DNA of 64,000 bases, taken from the NCBI RefSeq assembly GCF_021608225.1, contig NZ_JAKIJS010000001.1, forward strand, positions 1,302,001-1,366,000. The letters are read 5' to 3'. Numbering within the stretch: the stretch's first letter is position 1; each line of letters opens with the position of its first letter. The notes under the pieces were generated by a model. That model was not told where the DNA came from. It worked only from the letters and a program-made list of their open reading frames with translations, and did no database searches. This document shows positions 8,505-15,673 of this stretch, piece by piece. Made by a program: the position numbers and the translations under genes. This DNA comes from Pseudalkalibacillus berkeleyi (GTDB taxonomy: Bacteria; Bacillota; Bacilli; Bacillales; Fictibacillaceae).

Positions 8505-9205
8505 GAAATGCAATAGTCGAGCACCTATCCAATGATGACTACTTAATCATTACGAATGATAATAGTGGGGGAATCGGAGAAAAGGAGCAAGACTTCATAA
8601 ACGTATCCTATGATCTCCTTAGTTATTACGCCTATCGAGTGGCAGTTGTTGAGTGTATGGCAACAAGAGGTGTACCGAAGTCTATTTTGCTCCATAATTA
8701 CTGTGGTGAAGAACATTGGGACAAGCTTGTAAGTGGAGTAAAGACCGGATTATCAGAGATAGGTTTAGATTATGTTCCAATTAACGGTAGTTCAGAAAGT
8801 AACTATCACTTGAAGCAATCCGCTATAGGATTAGTTTTAATTGCAAGAAGCAAGGCACCAAACATAAGAATACCAAGTTTAGAACCTGACTATCAATTTG
8901 CCGTCATCGGTGAACCACTAGTCGGTCAAGAGGTAACTGAGTATAAAGAACAAATTGCACCTCTATCAGTGATCCAAACCATTAGTACCTTAGAAAAAGT
9001 CTACATGTGGCCAGTCGGTTCAAAAGGAATATTGACCGAACTAAACCAAATGATTGGTAGTGACGTTAAACAGATTGAGTCTAAATTGGACCTTCTTAAA
9101 TCTGCCGGACCTTCAACATGTGTTATCATTGCTTACCCAAGTAGGCATACAAAAGAAATTAAGAAACTTTCTAAAGACCTTTTTTACCCATTGAATATAA
9201 GCTAA
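8501..9205 (+). CDS. cblS: AIR-synthase-like protein, probable alpha-ribazole kinase CblS
   Basis: 234 residues from ATG 8501, which overlaps the previous stop as ATGA. The N-terminal ITNDNSGGIGEKEQDFINVS resembles the ATP/Mg-binding start of the PurM/ThiL/SelD superfamily, and VVECMATRGVPKSIL resembles the following core. CblS of Listeria and Geobacillus is the known kinase that turns imported alpha-ribazole into alpha-ribazole phosphate. The pairing with a CblT-like gene and the operon end at a terminator support this. Another PurM-like phosphotransferase function cannot be excluded. Confidence 0.68.
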   Translation: MRNAIVEHLSNDDYLIITNDNSGGIGEKEQDFINVSYDLLSYYAYRVAVVECMATRGVPKSILLHNYCGEEHWDKLVSGVKTGLSEIGLDYVPINGSSESNYHLKQSAIGLVLIARSKAPNIRIPSLEPDYQFAVIGEPLVGQEVTEYKEQIAPLSVIQTISTLEKVYMWPVGSKGILTELNQMIGSDVKQIESKLDLLKSAGPSTCVIIAYPSRHTKEIKKLSKDLFYPLNIS

Positions 9206-9230
9206 TGTTGCATAGACCGTTACACGTTTT

Positions 9231-9261
9231 GAACCTCCAAACAAATGGGGGTTCTTTTTTT
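9231..9261 (+). terminator. Rho-independent terminator of the cobalamin operon
   Basis: GAACCTCCA (9231-9239) pairs with TGGGGGTTC (9246-9254) with one G-U pair and is followed by seven T. It lies 25 bases after the cblS stop and ends the run of eleven plus-strand genes. Confidence 0.9.
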
Positions 9262-9444
9262 ATATAAGTATTAATCTTTTATTCAAGACACTTACCTACA
9301 CTAAATCGCAACTTCCTGAATATGATAATAGTGATTCATTCAAAAACAATGCATTCTATCGATTGGTACTTCATATGATTTTTATAATAAAAGTATTTAT
9401 CGGGTAATTTATGGACAAGAAAAGAAAAAAGGAGATAGGGACTT

Positions 9445-9990
9445 ATGGTGAACCATTATTTCTTTGCGGAACAACCAATGGCATTCAGAAACCTTACCTA
9501 TACTCATCTTACCTTTGAAGAAGTTCGTAAACATATGCTAACGTTCATGAGGAAAGAGCCCATGGGCAATTATAAATTAATGATAGGGACCGATTCTCAT
9601 GTTTATCAAAATGAAACGATCTTCATTACAGGCCTTGTCATCCAAAGAGTAGGGAAAGGCGCGTGGGCATGTTACCGAAAAATCAAATACCCCGAACCGA
9701 TTCGCAATCTCCACCAGAAAATCTCCTATGAGACTTCATTAACAGAAGAGGTGGCCTCTCTTTTCGATGAGTCATTGAAAAACGAATTCATTCATATCGT
9801 TCTTCCTCATGTATATAAAGGATCTAGCTTTACAATGGAAGGACATCTTGACATAGGAAAAGGGAAACAAAACAAAACCCGTGAATTTGTTACTGAAATG
9901 GTCGCTCGAATTGAAGCACATGGCATTGAAGCAAAGATCAAGCCCGAATCCTTAGTTGCTTCAAGTTATGCAAACCGGTATACGAAATAA
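9445..9990 (+). CDS. ykuK: RNase H-like YkuK family protein
   Basis: A 181-residue protein matching the YkuK/DUF458 family with a ribonuclease H-like fold. The motif LMIGTDSHVYQN holds the first acidic residue expected of that fold, and the ending SLVASSYANRYTK is typical. The ATG at 9445 has AAAAAAGGAG 10 bases upstream. No biochemical role is established that I know of. It stands alone: the 240 bases before it hold the cobalamin terminator and a TATAAT-like hexamer at 9383-9388 without a clear -35. Confidence 0.8.
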   Translation: MVNHYFFAEQPMAFRNLTYTHLTFEEVRKHMLTFMRKEPMGNYKLMIGTDSHVYQNETIFITGLVIQRVGKGAWACYRKIKYPEPIRNLHQKISYETSLTEEVASLFDESLKNEFIHIVLPHVYKGSSFTMEGHLDIGKGKQNKTREFVTEMVARIEAHGIEAKIKPESLVASSYANRYTK

Positions 9991-10041
9991 CCCATTCACA
10001 AAACGTTAACAACAAATGACGAGGACTTATTGTATACTGAA

Positions 10042-10064
10042 CTCATATGACAAAATCATATGAG
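10042..10064 (+). promoter_or_regulatory. Perfect 9-bp inverted repeat in the leader of the PCYCGC lipoprotein gene
   Basis: CTCATATGA (10042-10050) and TCATATGAG (10056-10064) are exact inverted repeats with a 5-base spacer. A TATACT hexamer lies at 10033-10038 just upstream. The right arm merges with the GAGGAG ribosome binding site (10062-10067) of the gene starting at 10074. It could be an operator for a dimeric repressor or an RNA hairpin that hides the ribosome binding site. Confidence 0.6.
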
Positions 10065-10073
10065 GAGTAGATC

Positions 10074-10529
10074 ATGAAATTTAAATTAGGAATCACATTT
10101 ATGATTTCCGTATTAATTCTTGCCGCATGCAGCTCTGGAGAAGATGATCATGCATCCAAAATGACCCACGATATGAACAGTAACGATTGGTCACACTTCG
10201 AAGATATGGGTGTAGATACTTCAACGATTGAAGCGTATGACTTTGCAGTATCACATCCAGAGGTATTAGATTACATACCTTGTTATTGTGGTTGCTATGA
10301 TAGTGCCGGTCACGAAGGTAATACCGATTGCTTTGTCGATCAAGTTGATGACAATGTCGCAGTTCTAGATAACATGGGTCTTGGCTGAGGTATTTGTGTA
10401 GATATAGCCCGTGAGGCTAAATACGAATACAATAAAGGGACAGACCTTAAAACAATTAGAGAAAAAATAGAAAAAAGATATGAAAAAGAGGGGCTTGAGC
10501 CGACTCCTACCCCTATACCATCAACATAA
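10074..10529 (+). CDS. PCYCGC-motif (CYCXC family) lipoprotein with in-frame TGA, candidate selenoprotein
   Basis: Lipoprotein of 151 residues if the TGA at 10386-10388 is decoded. The signal peptide ends LAAC with Cys19. The family motif IPCYCGC is at residues 68-74, and another Cys is at 86. The frame then reads MGLG-TGA-GICVDIARE, so the TGA is the first position of a TGA-x-x-Cys redox motif where, as I recall, family members have Cys-Gly-x-Cys. A further 46 codons follow without interruption, ending EPTPTPIPST and TAA at 10527-10529, resembling the Pro-Thr tail of relatives. A hairpin with bacterial SECIS geometry begins two bases after the TGA, and a terminator follows the distal TAA. 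Read conventionally the product would be only 104 residues and lack the conserved C-terminus. A nonsense mutation is the alternative. Confidence 0.78.
10390..10430 (+). promoter_or_regulatory. Candidate bacterial SECIS element
   Basis: An RNA hairpin starting two bases after the TGA at 10386-10388. GTATTTGTGT (10390-10399) pairs with ATACGAATAC (10421-10430), including two G-U pairs. TAGCC (10405-10409) pairs with GGCTA (10415-10419). AGATA (10400-10404) faces A10420 as an asymmetric internal loop. The apical loop is CGTGA, with G at its second position. There are 21 bases between TGA and loop. Published bSECIS rules ask for a small loop with a G among the first two bases, 16-37 bases after the UGA. 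The hairpin lies inside the coding frame, as in other bacterial selenoprotein mRNAs. Confidence 0.7.
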
Positions 10530-10539
10530 TAATAACTAG

Positions 10540-10572
10540 AGATTGACCTTAAAAATTTGGTCAATCTTTTTT
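10540..10572 (+). terminator. Terminator after the candidate selenoprotein gene
   Basis: AGATTGACC (10540-10548) and GGTCAATCT (10559-10567) form a perfect 9-bp stem followed by a six-base T run. It lies 10 bases after the distal TAA at 10527-10529, not after the internal TGA, which fits the longer reading frame being the gene. Confidence 0.9.
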
Positions 10573-10607
10573 AATTCAAATAAAATTCAAATAAAGGAAT
10601 TGAATGG

Positions 10608-11669
10608 ATGATATTGAAACTACTAGGGGAAGAGGTGAGACGATTGATTATGACAAATTCAGATTTAAGTCAAATTGAAAGTGTAATGAAAGAAGAAAAC
10701 TTCTCGGGGGCTGTCCTTGTAAAGAAAGGAATGGAACAGCTGTACCAAGATGAAATGGGATATTCTAATCGATCTGATTTAATCCCCATAAAGCCTGACA
10801 CAAAGTTCGGAATTGCTTCAGGATGTAAATTGTTTACATCAATTTCCATTTGCCAATTAGTTGAAAATGGCGCATTGTCTTTTGAAACCAAATTAAAAGA
10901 TTGCTTAGATATTGACTTACCTCATTTTCATAAAGATATTACTGTTCATCATCTATTAACACATACATCAGGTATACCTGACTATTTTGATGAGGCTGTG
11001 ATGGATAATTACGAAGATTTGTGGAAGCAGCAACCGATGTACTTAATTAGGAAGACCAAAGATTTTCTTCCAATGTTTCAGCAAAAGGAGATGGTGTTTA
11101 CACCGGGAGAGAAATTTCATTACAATAATGCTGCTTTTATCTTATTAGGACTAATTGTTGAAAGTAAGGCAGACATGAGTTTCACAGATTATGTTGAAAA
11201 AAATATCTTCCAACAACTACATATGAACGATTCAGGATACTTTTTGACAGATCGATTACCCCAAAATACAGCTATAGGTTATATTGATGAGAAAGATGGG
11301 TCATACAGAAGCAATATATTTTCTGTACCTATACAAGGTGGCCCTGATGGTGGTGCATTTGTTACTACTGAGGATATGGCCAAAATTTGGGAGGGTCTGG
11401 TAAGCTTCAAGCTTATGAGTCAAGACTTTACTAAATTATTGTTAACCCCTCATGTAGAGGTAAGAGAAGATTTGTCTTACGGATACGGTGTTTGGCTAAA
11501 TATGAAAAAAGGGCAAATATATAAATACCATCTTATGGGATATGATCCAGGCGTGAGCTTTCATTCAGCATATTACCTGGATCAAGGCATTACACTCGTC
11601 ATTCCATCTAACCATAGTAACGGCCCTTTTAAAATAATGAAAGAAATAGAAAAAGTCTTTAATTTATGA
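10608..11669 (+). CDS. Serine hydrolase of the beta-lactamase class C/PBP4* family
   Basis: A 353-residue penicillin-binding-protein-like serine hydrolase. The catalytic SxxK is S71-G-C-K74 in GIASGCKLFTSI, the YxN motif is YNN in KFHYNNAAF, and HLMGYDPG takes the place of the third (K/H)xG motif. No signal peptide is visible, so it may act in the cytoplasm as an esterase or peptidase. The ATG at 10608 has AAAGGA 9 bases upstream. A second start at 10650 with GAGGTGA is equally possible and would remove 14 residues. The substrate is unknown. Confidence 0.82.
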   Translation: MILKLLGEEVRRLIMTNSDLSQIESVMKEENFSGAVLVKKGMEQLYQDEMGYSNRSDLIPIKPDTKFGIASGCKLFTSISICQLVENGALSFETKLKDCLDIDLPHFHKDITVHHLLTHTSGIPDYFDEAVMDNYEDLWKQQPMYLIRKTKDFLPMFQQKEMVFTPGEKFHYNNAAFILLGLIVESKADMSFTDYVEKNIFQQLHMNDSGYFLTDRLPQNTAIGYIDEKDGSYRSNIFSVPIQGGPDGGAFVTTEDMAKIWEGLVSFKLMSQDFTKLLLTPHVEVREDLSYGYGVWLNMKKGQIYKYHLMGYDPGVSFHSAYYLDQGITLVIPSNHSNGPFKIMKEIEKVFNL

Positions 11670-11714
11670 TCTTTCCGAGTTGTTTTGTAATCAAAGTAGT
11701 CGTATAAAGTAAAG

Positions 11715-11753
11715 ATCCCAAGTAATGGACTTATCCATTACTTGGGATTTTTT
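11715..11753. terminator. Strong terminator between convergent genes
   Basis: ATCCCAAGTAATGGA (11715-11729) and its exact complement (11734-11748) form a 15-bp stem with a CTTA loop, followed by six T on the plus strand. It ends the serine hydrolase transcript and touches the stop of the minus-strand gene, so it may serve both directions, though the minus-strand T run is short. Confidence 0.9.
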
Positions 11754-12060
11754 ATGAATTCTTCTTCATTCTCTGTTCTATTTCTTCATTTACGATAAAT
11801 GCCAAATCATCATTGCCGAATAAAGACAATACACCGAGCAAGGTTTGGTCTGGAATTTCTTCTGATTCTTTTTTTGGTACGGTCAATTCTATCGCTTGCA
11901 TTAATGCAGGATTTGCAGCCTGATTGGGATACGCTTTTACATAAAGAGCATGTGGATCTAAGTCATGATTTACACACCACTGTGCAAATACAAGAATCAT
12001 CATATGCTCATCTTTTTGATAATTATCGATTATCTTCTTTTCAAGATCTTTTGAATCCAC
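11752..12060 (-). CDS. Conserved hypothetical protein, about 102 residues
   Basis: I do not recognise the family. The product is acidic, without signal peptide or membrane segment. It has a helical start (KDLEKKIIDNYQKDEHMMIL), a Trp-Cys in the middle and a charged C-terminus ending EEIEQRMKKNS. The frame is open to a TTG at 12120, but no ribosome binding site precedes that. GTG 12060 has AAAGGGG 9 bases upstream and is chosen here. Confidence 0.65.
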   Translation of the reverse strand: MDSKDLEKKIIDNYQKDEHMMILVFAQWCVNHDLDPHALYVKAYPNQAANPALMQAIELTVPKKESEEIPDQTLLGVLSLFGNDDLAFIVNEEIEQRMKKNS

Positions 12061-12220
12061 TTTCAATTTCCCCTTTACGCCATATGTACTTATTATAAGG
12101 GAGGCAAGCCGATAATCCAATTATTGATAACGAATATTTCACAAGAGTTTGGTAAAAATCTTGGAGTACACATCTTTTCTAAATTGCCCTCAACTATACA
12201 GAACATATGGAGCGTATAAT

Positions 12221-13426
12221 ATGCAAAATAAAAACATAGCCCTGTTTGCTTTAGCTTCAATCCCTTTATTAATGACATTAGGAAACTCCATGTTCATTCC
12301 TGTCCTACCTATTATTGAAAAAGAAATAGGCATCACCTCATATCAATCCAGTCTGATCATAACCATCTATTCTGCAGTTGCCATTTTCTTAATACCTTTA
12401 GCTGGATATTTATCTGATCATTTTGGTAGAAAAAAAGTCATTATACCTAGCTTGTTTCTCGTAGGGGTTGGGGGGCTTATAAGCAGCTGGGCAGCTGTAT
12501 CTTTAGCTGATCCATATATGGTGATCCTTTTGGGGCGATTTTTACAAGGTGCAGGCGCTGCTGGAGCATCACCTGTCGTACTCCCTACAGTTGGAGACCT
12601 CTTTACAACAGATAAAGAAGTTAGTTCAGGCTTAGGATTAATTGAAACATCAAATACATTCGGTAAAGTTCTAAGTCCTATATTAGGTGCAATTCTTGCT
12701 ACATGGGCATGGTACATTCCTTTTTGGTCAGTCCCTATTCTCTCAATGATTTCCATTTTGTTAATCTTTTTTCTTGTTAAACCTCCAAAAGGGGAAAGTA
12801 CGCCAATCCCCTTTAGAACTTTCATTAAACTCACCAGAAAAATATTTAAGTGCAATGGACGTTGGTTATTTGGTACGTTCATTATTGGAGGTATCAATAC
12901 GTTCATATTGTTTGGTTTTCTCATTTATTTATCCTCTGTACTAGAGGATACGTACAAAGTGAATGGAGTTGCGAAAGGGTTATACCTAGCCATACCATTA
13001 CTTATACTTTGTCTTGCTTCTTATTTTACTGGCAAGAGAATTGGAGAAGAAACCAACTTAATGAAACGTCTCATCCTTTTTGGGAATATGTTGATCACAA
13101 TTTCTCTAATTACTATGGTGTTCATGGATTCTTTATCCACAATAATAATAGTCCTGTCCGCTACTGGACTTGGCATTGGTATATGCCTACCCTGCTTGGA
13201 TGCCTTGATTACTGAAGGAATCGATAAAGAAGAACGGGGAACGATTACTTCAATTTATAGTAGTACAAGGTTTATTGGGGTAGCACTAGGTCCACCAGTT
13301 GTTTCTATTTTGCTAAAACAATCAGTAAACGTTGTCTTCATTACTCTCGCCATCATCTGTTTAATTTCAATCATTTTCACTATTACAACATTAAAAGGAA
13401 AGAGCAATTTGTTATTTAAAGCGTAA
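12221..13426 (+). CDS. MFS transporter, drug:H+ antiporter-1 type
   Basis: A 401-residue integral membrane protein with about twelve hydrophobic segments. Motif A of the major facilitator superfamily is clear as GYLSDHFGRKK between helices 2 and 3. GRFLQGAGAAGASPVVLP resembles motif B and the start of helix 5 in 12-TM drug exporters. The ATG at 12221 has ATGGAG about 8 bases upstream; an upstream in-frame start at 12149 would add a non-conserved extension. Substrate unknown. The stop lies only eight bases from the convergent next gene and no terminator is obvious there. Confidence 0.82.
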   Translation: MQNKNIALFALASIPLLMTLGNSMFIPVLPIIEKEIGITSYQSSLIITIYSAVAIFLIPLAGYLSDHFGRKKVIIPSLFLVGVGGLISSWAAVSLADPYMVILLGRFLQGAGAAGASPVVLPTVGDLFTTDKEVSSGLGLIETSNTFGKVLSPILGAILATWAWYIPFWSVPILSMISILLIFFLVKPPKGESTPIPFRTFIKLTRKIFKCNGRWLFGTFIIGGINTFILFGFLIYLSSVLEDTYKVNGVAKGLYLAIPLLILCLASYFTGKRIGEETNLMKRLILFGNMLITISLITMVFMDSLSTIIIVLSATGLGIGICLPCLDALITEGIDKEERGTITSIYSSTRFIGVALGPPVVSILLKQSVNVVFITLAIICLISIIFTITTLKGKSNLLFKA

Positions 13427-13434
13427 TGAAGAAA

Positions 13435-13866
13435 CTATAGCCAAAGCTCTTTTTCTGTAATCTGTTGAGCATCATCTTTCGAATTCTGCAAATGAATTTC
13501 CGCATAGTCTTGCCATTGTATGATCGACTCAATGAAGGTTCGATAAGAATCTGGAGCATCATCGAGCATTGTCATCAAACCTTCTCGTACTTGTTTATCT
13601 CTTTGTTCAGCATTTTTCAAACAGCCGACCAAGGTTTGAATGATAGATTGCTCTGTATCACCATTCATTAATCTAAGTGCTGAACCAGAAGCGGTCACTC
13701 GATGATAGGAGGCAGGCACAAGGTGTGTATGCATCTGTTCATTTCCTTTTAAGTTTGCTGTTTCTTGAATATAGAAGAGTTGTGTACTCATTGAGCAAAC
13801 CATCAGCTCCCCGTAAAGACTCCGGTTTATTGCGGTTGCAACAGGTTCCCAGCTATTCTGTCTCAC
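13435..13866 (-). CDS. Conserved hypothetical protein, 143 residues
   Basis: Family not recognised. It starts at GTG 13866 with GGGGG 7 bases upstream. No signal peptide or membrane helix is seen. The sequence is mixed helical with a central SASGSALRLMNGDTEQ-like segment and an acidic C-terminal third. It is convergent with the MFS gene and stands alone otherwise. Confidence 0.6.
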   Translation of the reverse strand: MRQNSWEPVATAINRSLYGELMVCSMSTQLFYIQETANLKGNEQMHTHLVPASYHRVTASGSALRLMNGDTEQSIIQTLVGCLKNAEQRDKQVREGLMTMLDDAPDSYRTFIESIIQWQDYAEIHLQNSKDDAQQITEKELWL

Positions 13867-14149
13867 AAATACACCCCCATATCATTCATTTCACTTAGGG
13901 TATTATATGTCTACAATGCTTGTATGCTTGCAAAAAGCTTCAAACACTAATTGCTCATATGTAGAAGACAAAGCCAGCTTCTTAGCTGACTCTAAACTTT
14001 CCCGTATGTTATTGATGAAATTAAATTTCTCTATTTAAGTATTCACTCCTTATACTTTATTTTGCTATGTATCCCTAATATAAATCAATGAGATTAGTCC
14101 ATCAAATATTAGTCTAATTATTCAGTCAATTAAAGAAACCGTAATTTAT

Positions 14150-14175
14150 GTTATAAATAATACACTCTAGGGTAT
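14150..14175 (+). promoter_or_regulatory. SigB-like promoter upstream of the rhodanese/MBL gene
   Basis: GTTATA (14150-14155), a 14-base spacer and GGGTAT (14170-14175) closely match the general-stress sigma-B consensus GTTTAA-N12..15-GGGWAW. A TATAAT hexamer at 14180-14185 may serve SigA. The rest of the 360-base gap 13867-14226 is AT-rich, and I see no gene in it. Confidence 0.5.
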
Positions 14176-14226
14176 CACATATAATAGAGGCAAATTATTA
14201 GCTAATTTAACGGAGGGGATACGACA

Positions 14227-15345
14227 ATGGAACCATTAACAGTCAACGAACTTGTAAAGAAAATTTTAGACAAAGAAGAAGTCTTCTTGTTAGATGTTAG
14301 AAAGCAAGAAGATTACGAAGACTGGTCTGTTGAAGGTAAATCAATTCGAAGTATGAACATTCCATTTAGTGATTTGAAAAATAAAGTAGAAGAAGTGAAA
14401 CAACAACTTCCTGAAGATAAAACGATTTACGTCATGTGCGCCAAAGGTGTCTCGTCAAAACAAGCTGTGCAGTTGCTAGAAGATGCAGGAGTCGAAAATA
14501 TTACTCATGTCAAAGGCGGAATGACGGCCTGGAGTGAGCATCTTGAACCTATAAAGATTGGTGAAACAAGCAAGGGGGGCAGTCTTTATCAATTTGTACG
14601 AATCGGAAAAGGATGTTTGTCTTATTTAATTGAGTCTAATGGCGATGTTGCGATCGTTGACTCCAATCGGATGGCGGATGTTTACTTGGACTTCGTCAAA
14701 AAGAATAATTGGACGATTCAAGCTGTAATCGATACTCACCTGCATGCAGACCATATTTCTGGTGGATATTCCATTTCTAAAAAATCAAATGCATCCTATT
14801 GGTTTCCACCTGAAGATGATGAGGGCCTCGAATTTGAGTACAGTGCACTTAAGGAAAATCAAACCATACAAATTGGCGATATCAAAATAGAGCCTATTTA
14901 TTCACCTGGTCATACCGTTGGGAGTACCAGTTTAATCGTGGATAATCAATTCTTGCTTACTGGTGACATCTTATTTATAGAGTCAATTGGGAGACCTGAC
15001 CTTGCAGGCAAAGCAGATGCTTGGGTTGACGACTTAAGAAATACATTATATGAACGGTACGAAGAACTGCCACAGGATTTGATTGTTCTGCCTTCACACT
15101 TTGGAGATATGAATGAGATGAATGAAGACGGTAGTGTTCAAGCCAAATTAAATGACCTATATAAAAAGAACGAACGATTGAATATTGATGATGCTGAAAC
15201 ATTCAACCATATGGTTACCGATAATCTACCACCCCAACCAAACAGTCATGAAGAGATACGCAAAACGAATATGGGGCAGAAAAATCCAGATGATGATGAA
15301 AAGCAAGAAATGGAAGTCGGACCAAACCGTTGTGCAGTTAGTTGA
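14227..15345 (+). CDS. Rhodanese / metallo-beta-lactamase fold protein, probable sulfur-transferring persulfide dioxygenase
   Basis: 372 residues. The N-terminal rhodanese domain (about 1-105) has active-site loop C71-AKGVSS. The C-terminal metallo-beta-lactamase domain has THLHADH (H171, H173, D175, H176), then SPGHT and LLTGD, and a late SHFGD. Fusions of these two domains oxidise or relay persulfide sulfur, as in CstB, although there the rhodanese part is C-terminal. Here it is N-terminal, as I recall for YrkH-like proteins. The ATG at 14227 has GGAGGGG 8-9 bases upstream. The upstream SigB-like promoter points to stress induction. The tail ends with Cys-Ala-Val-Ser. Confidence 0.85.
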   Translation: MEPLTVNELVKKILDKEEVFLLDVRKQEDYEDWSVEGKSIRSMNIPFSDLKNKVEEVKQQLPEDKTIYVMCAKGVSSKQAVQLLEDAGVENITHVKGGMTAWSEHLEPIKIGETSKGGSLYQFVRIGKGCLSYLIESNGDVAIVDSNRMADVYLDFVKKNNWTIQAVIDTHLHADHISGGYSISKKSNASYWFPPEDDEGLEFEYSALKENQTIQIGDIKIEPIYSPGHTVGSTSLIVDNQFLLTGDILFIESIGRPDLAGKADAWVDDLRNTLYERYEELPQDLIVLPSHFGDMNEMNEDGSVQAKLNDLYKKNERLNIDDAETFNHMVTDNLPPQPNSHEEIRKTNMGQKNPDDDEKQEMEVGPNRCAVS

Positions 15346-15410
15346 ATGATTATTAAAAAAAGATGAATAATAAGCGATAGAAAGTTAAAAGAATAGACGA
15401 AGAATATCCA

Positions 15411-15447
15411 TGGAGGCTGTTAAAATACTTAAACAGCCTCCAATTTT
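15411..15447 (+). terminator. Terminator after the rhodanese/MBL gene
   Basis: TGGAGGCTGTT (15411-15421) and AACAGCCTCCA (15432-15442) form an 11-bp stem with a 10-base loop. Only ATTTT follows, so the U-tract is weak. Confidence 0.65.
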
Positions 15448-15505
15448 GATGTGAATTGTCGGTTTAATGCGAAAAATATCAAAAATTGAATTCTTTCTAA
15501 ACCAT

Positions 15506-15519
15506 TGTAAGCGTTGTTA
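15506..15519 (+). promoter_or_regulatory. cre-like site upstream of odhA
   Basis: TGTAAGCGTTGTTA fits the CcpA catabolite-responsive consensus TGWNANCGNTNWCA except for one position (T for C). It lies 155 bases before odhA. No convincing -35/-10 pair could be placed nearby. The rest of the 15443-15673 leader is AT-rich and featureless. Confidence 0.35.
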
Positions 15520-15673
15520 TGTTAATATGGTCTAGGAAGTTTAGTTTACCGTATTTAAAGGAATTCTAAGTAGTAAATTAAGCTTCGGAATTGCTGTCAT
15601 TTCTACTTAATAATGTGAGAATTAAAAATGCTAAAAAAAGCGTTAAACCATATGTACTAGGAGGGTATATGAA

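Noticed and set aside
10074-10388. A complete 104-residue lipoprotein ending at the TGA
   Set aside because: The coding pattern, a conserved-looking C-terminus and the terminator all lie after the TGA, so the short frame is taken as an artefact of reading TGA as stop.
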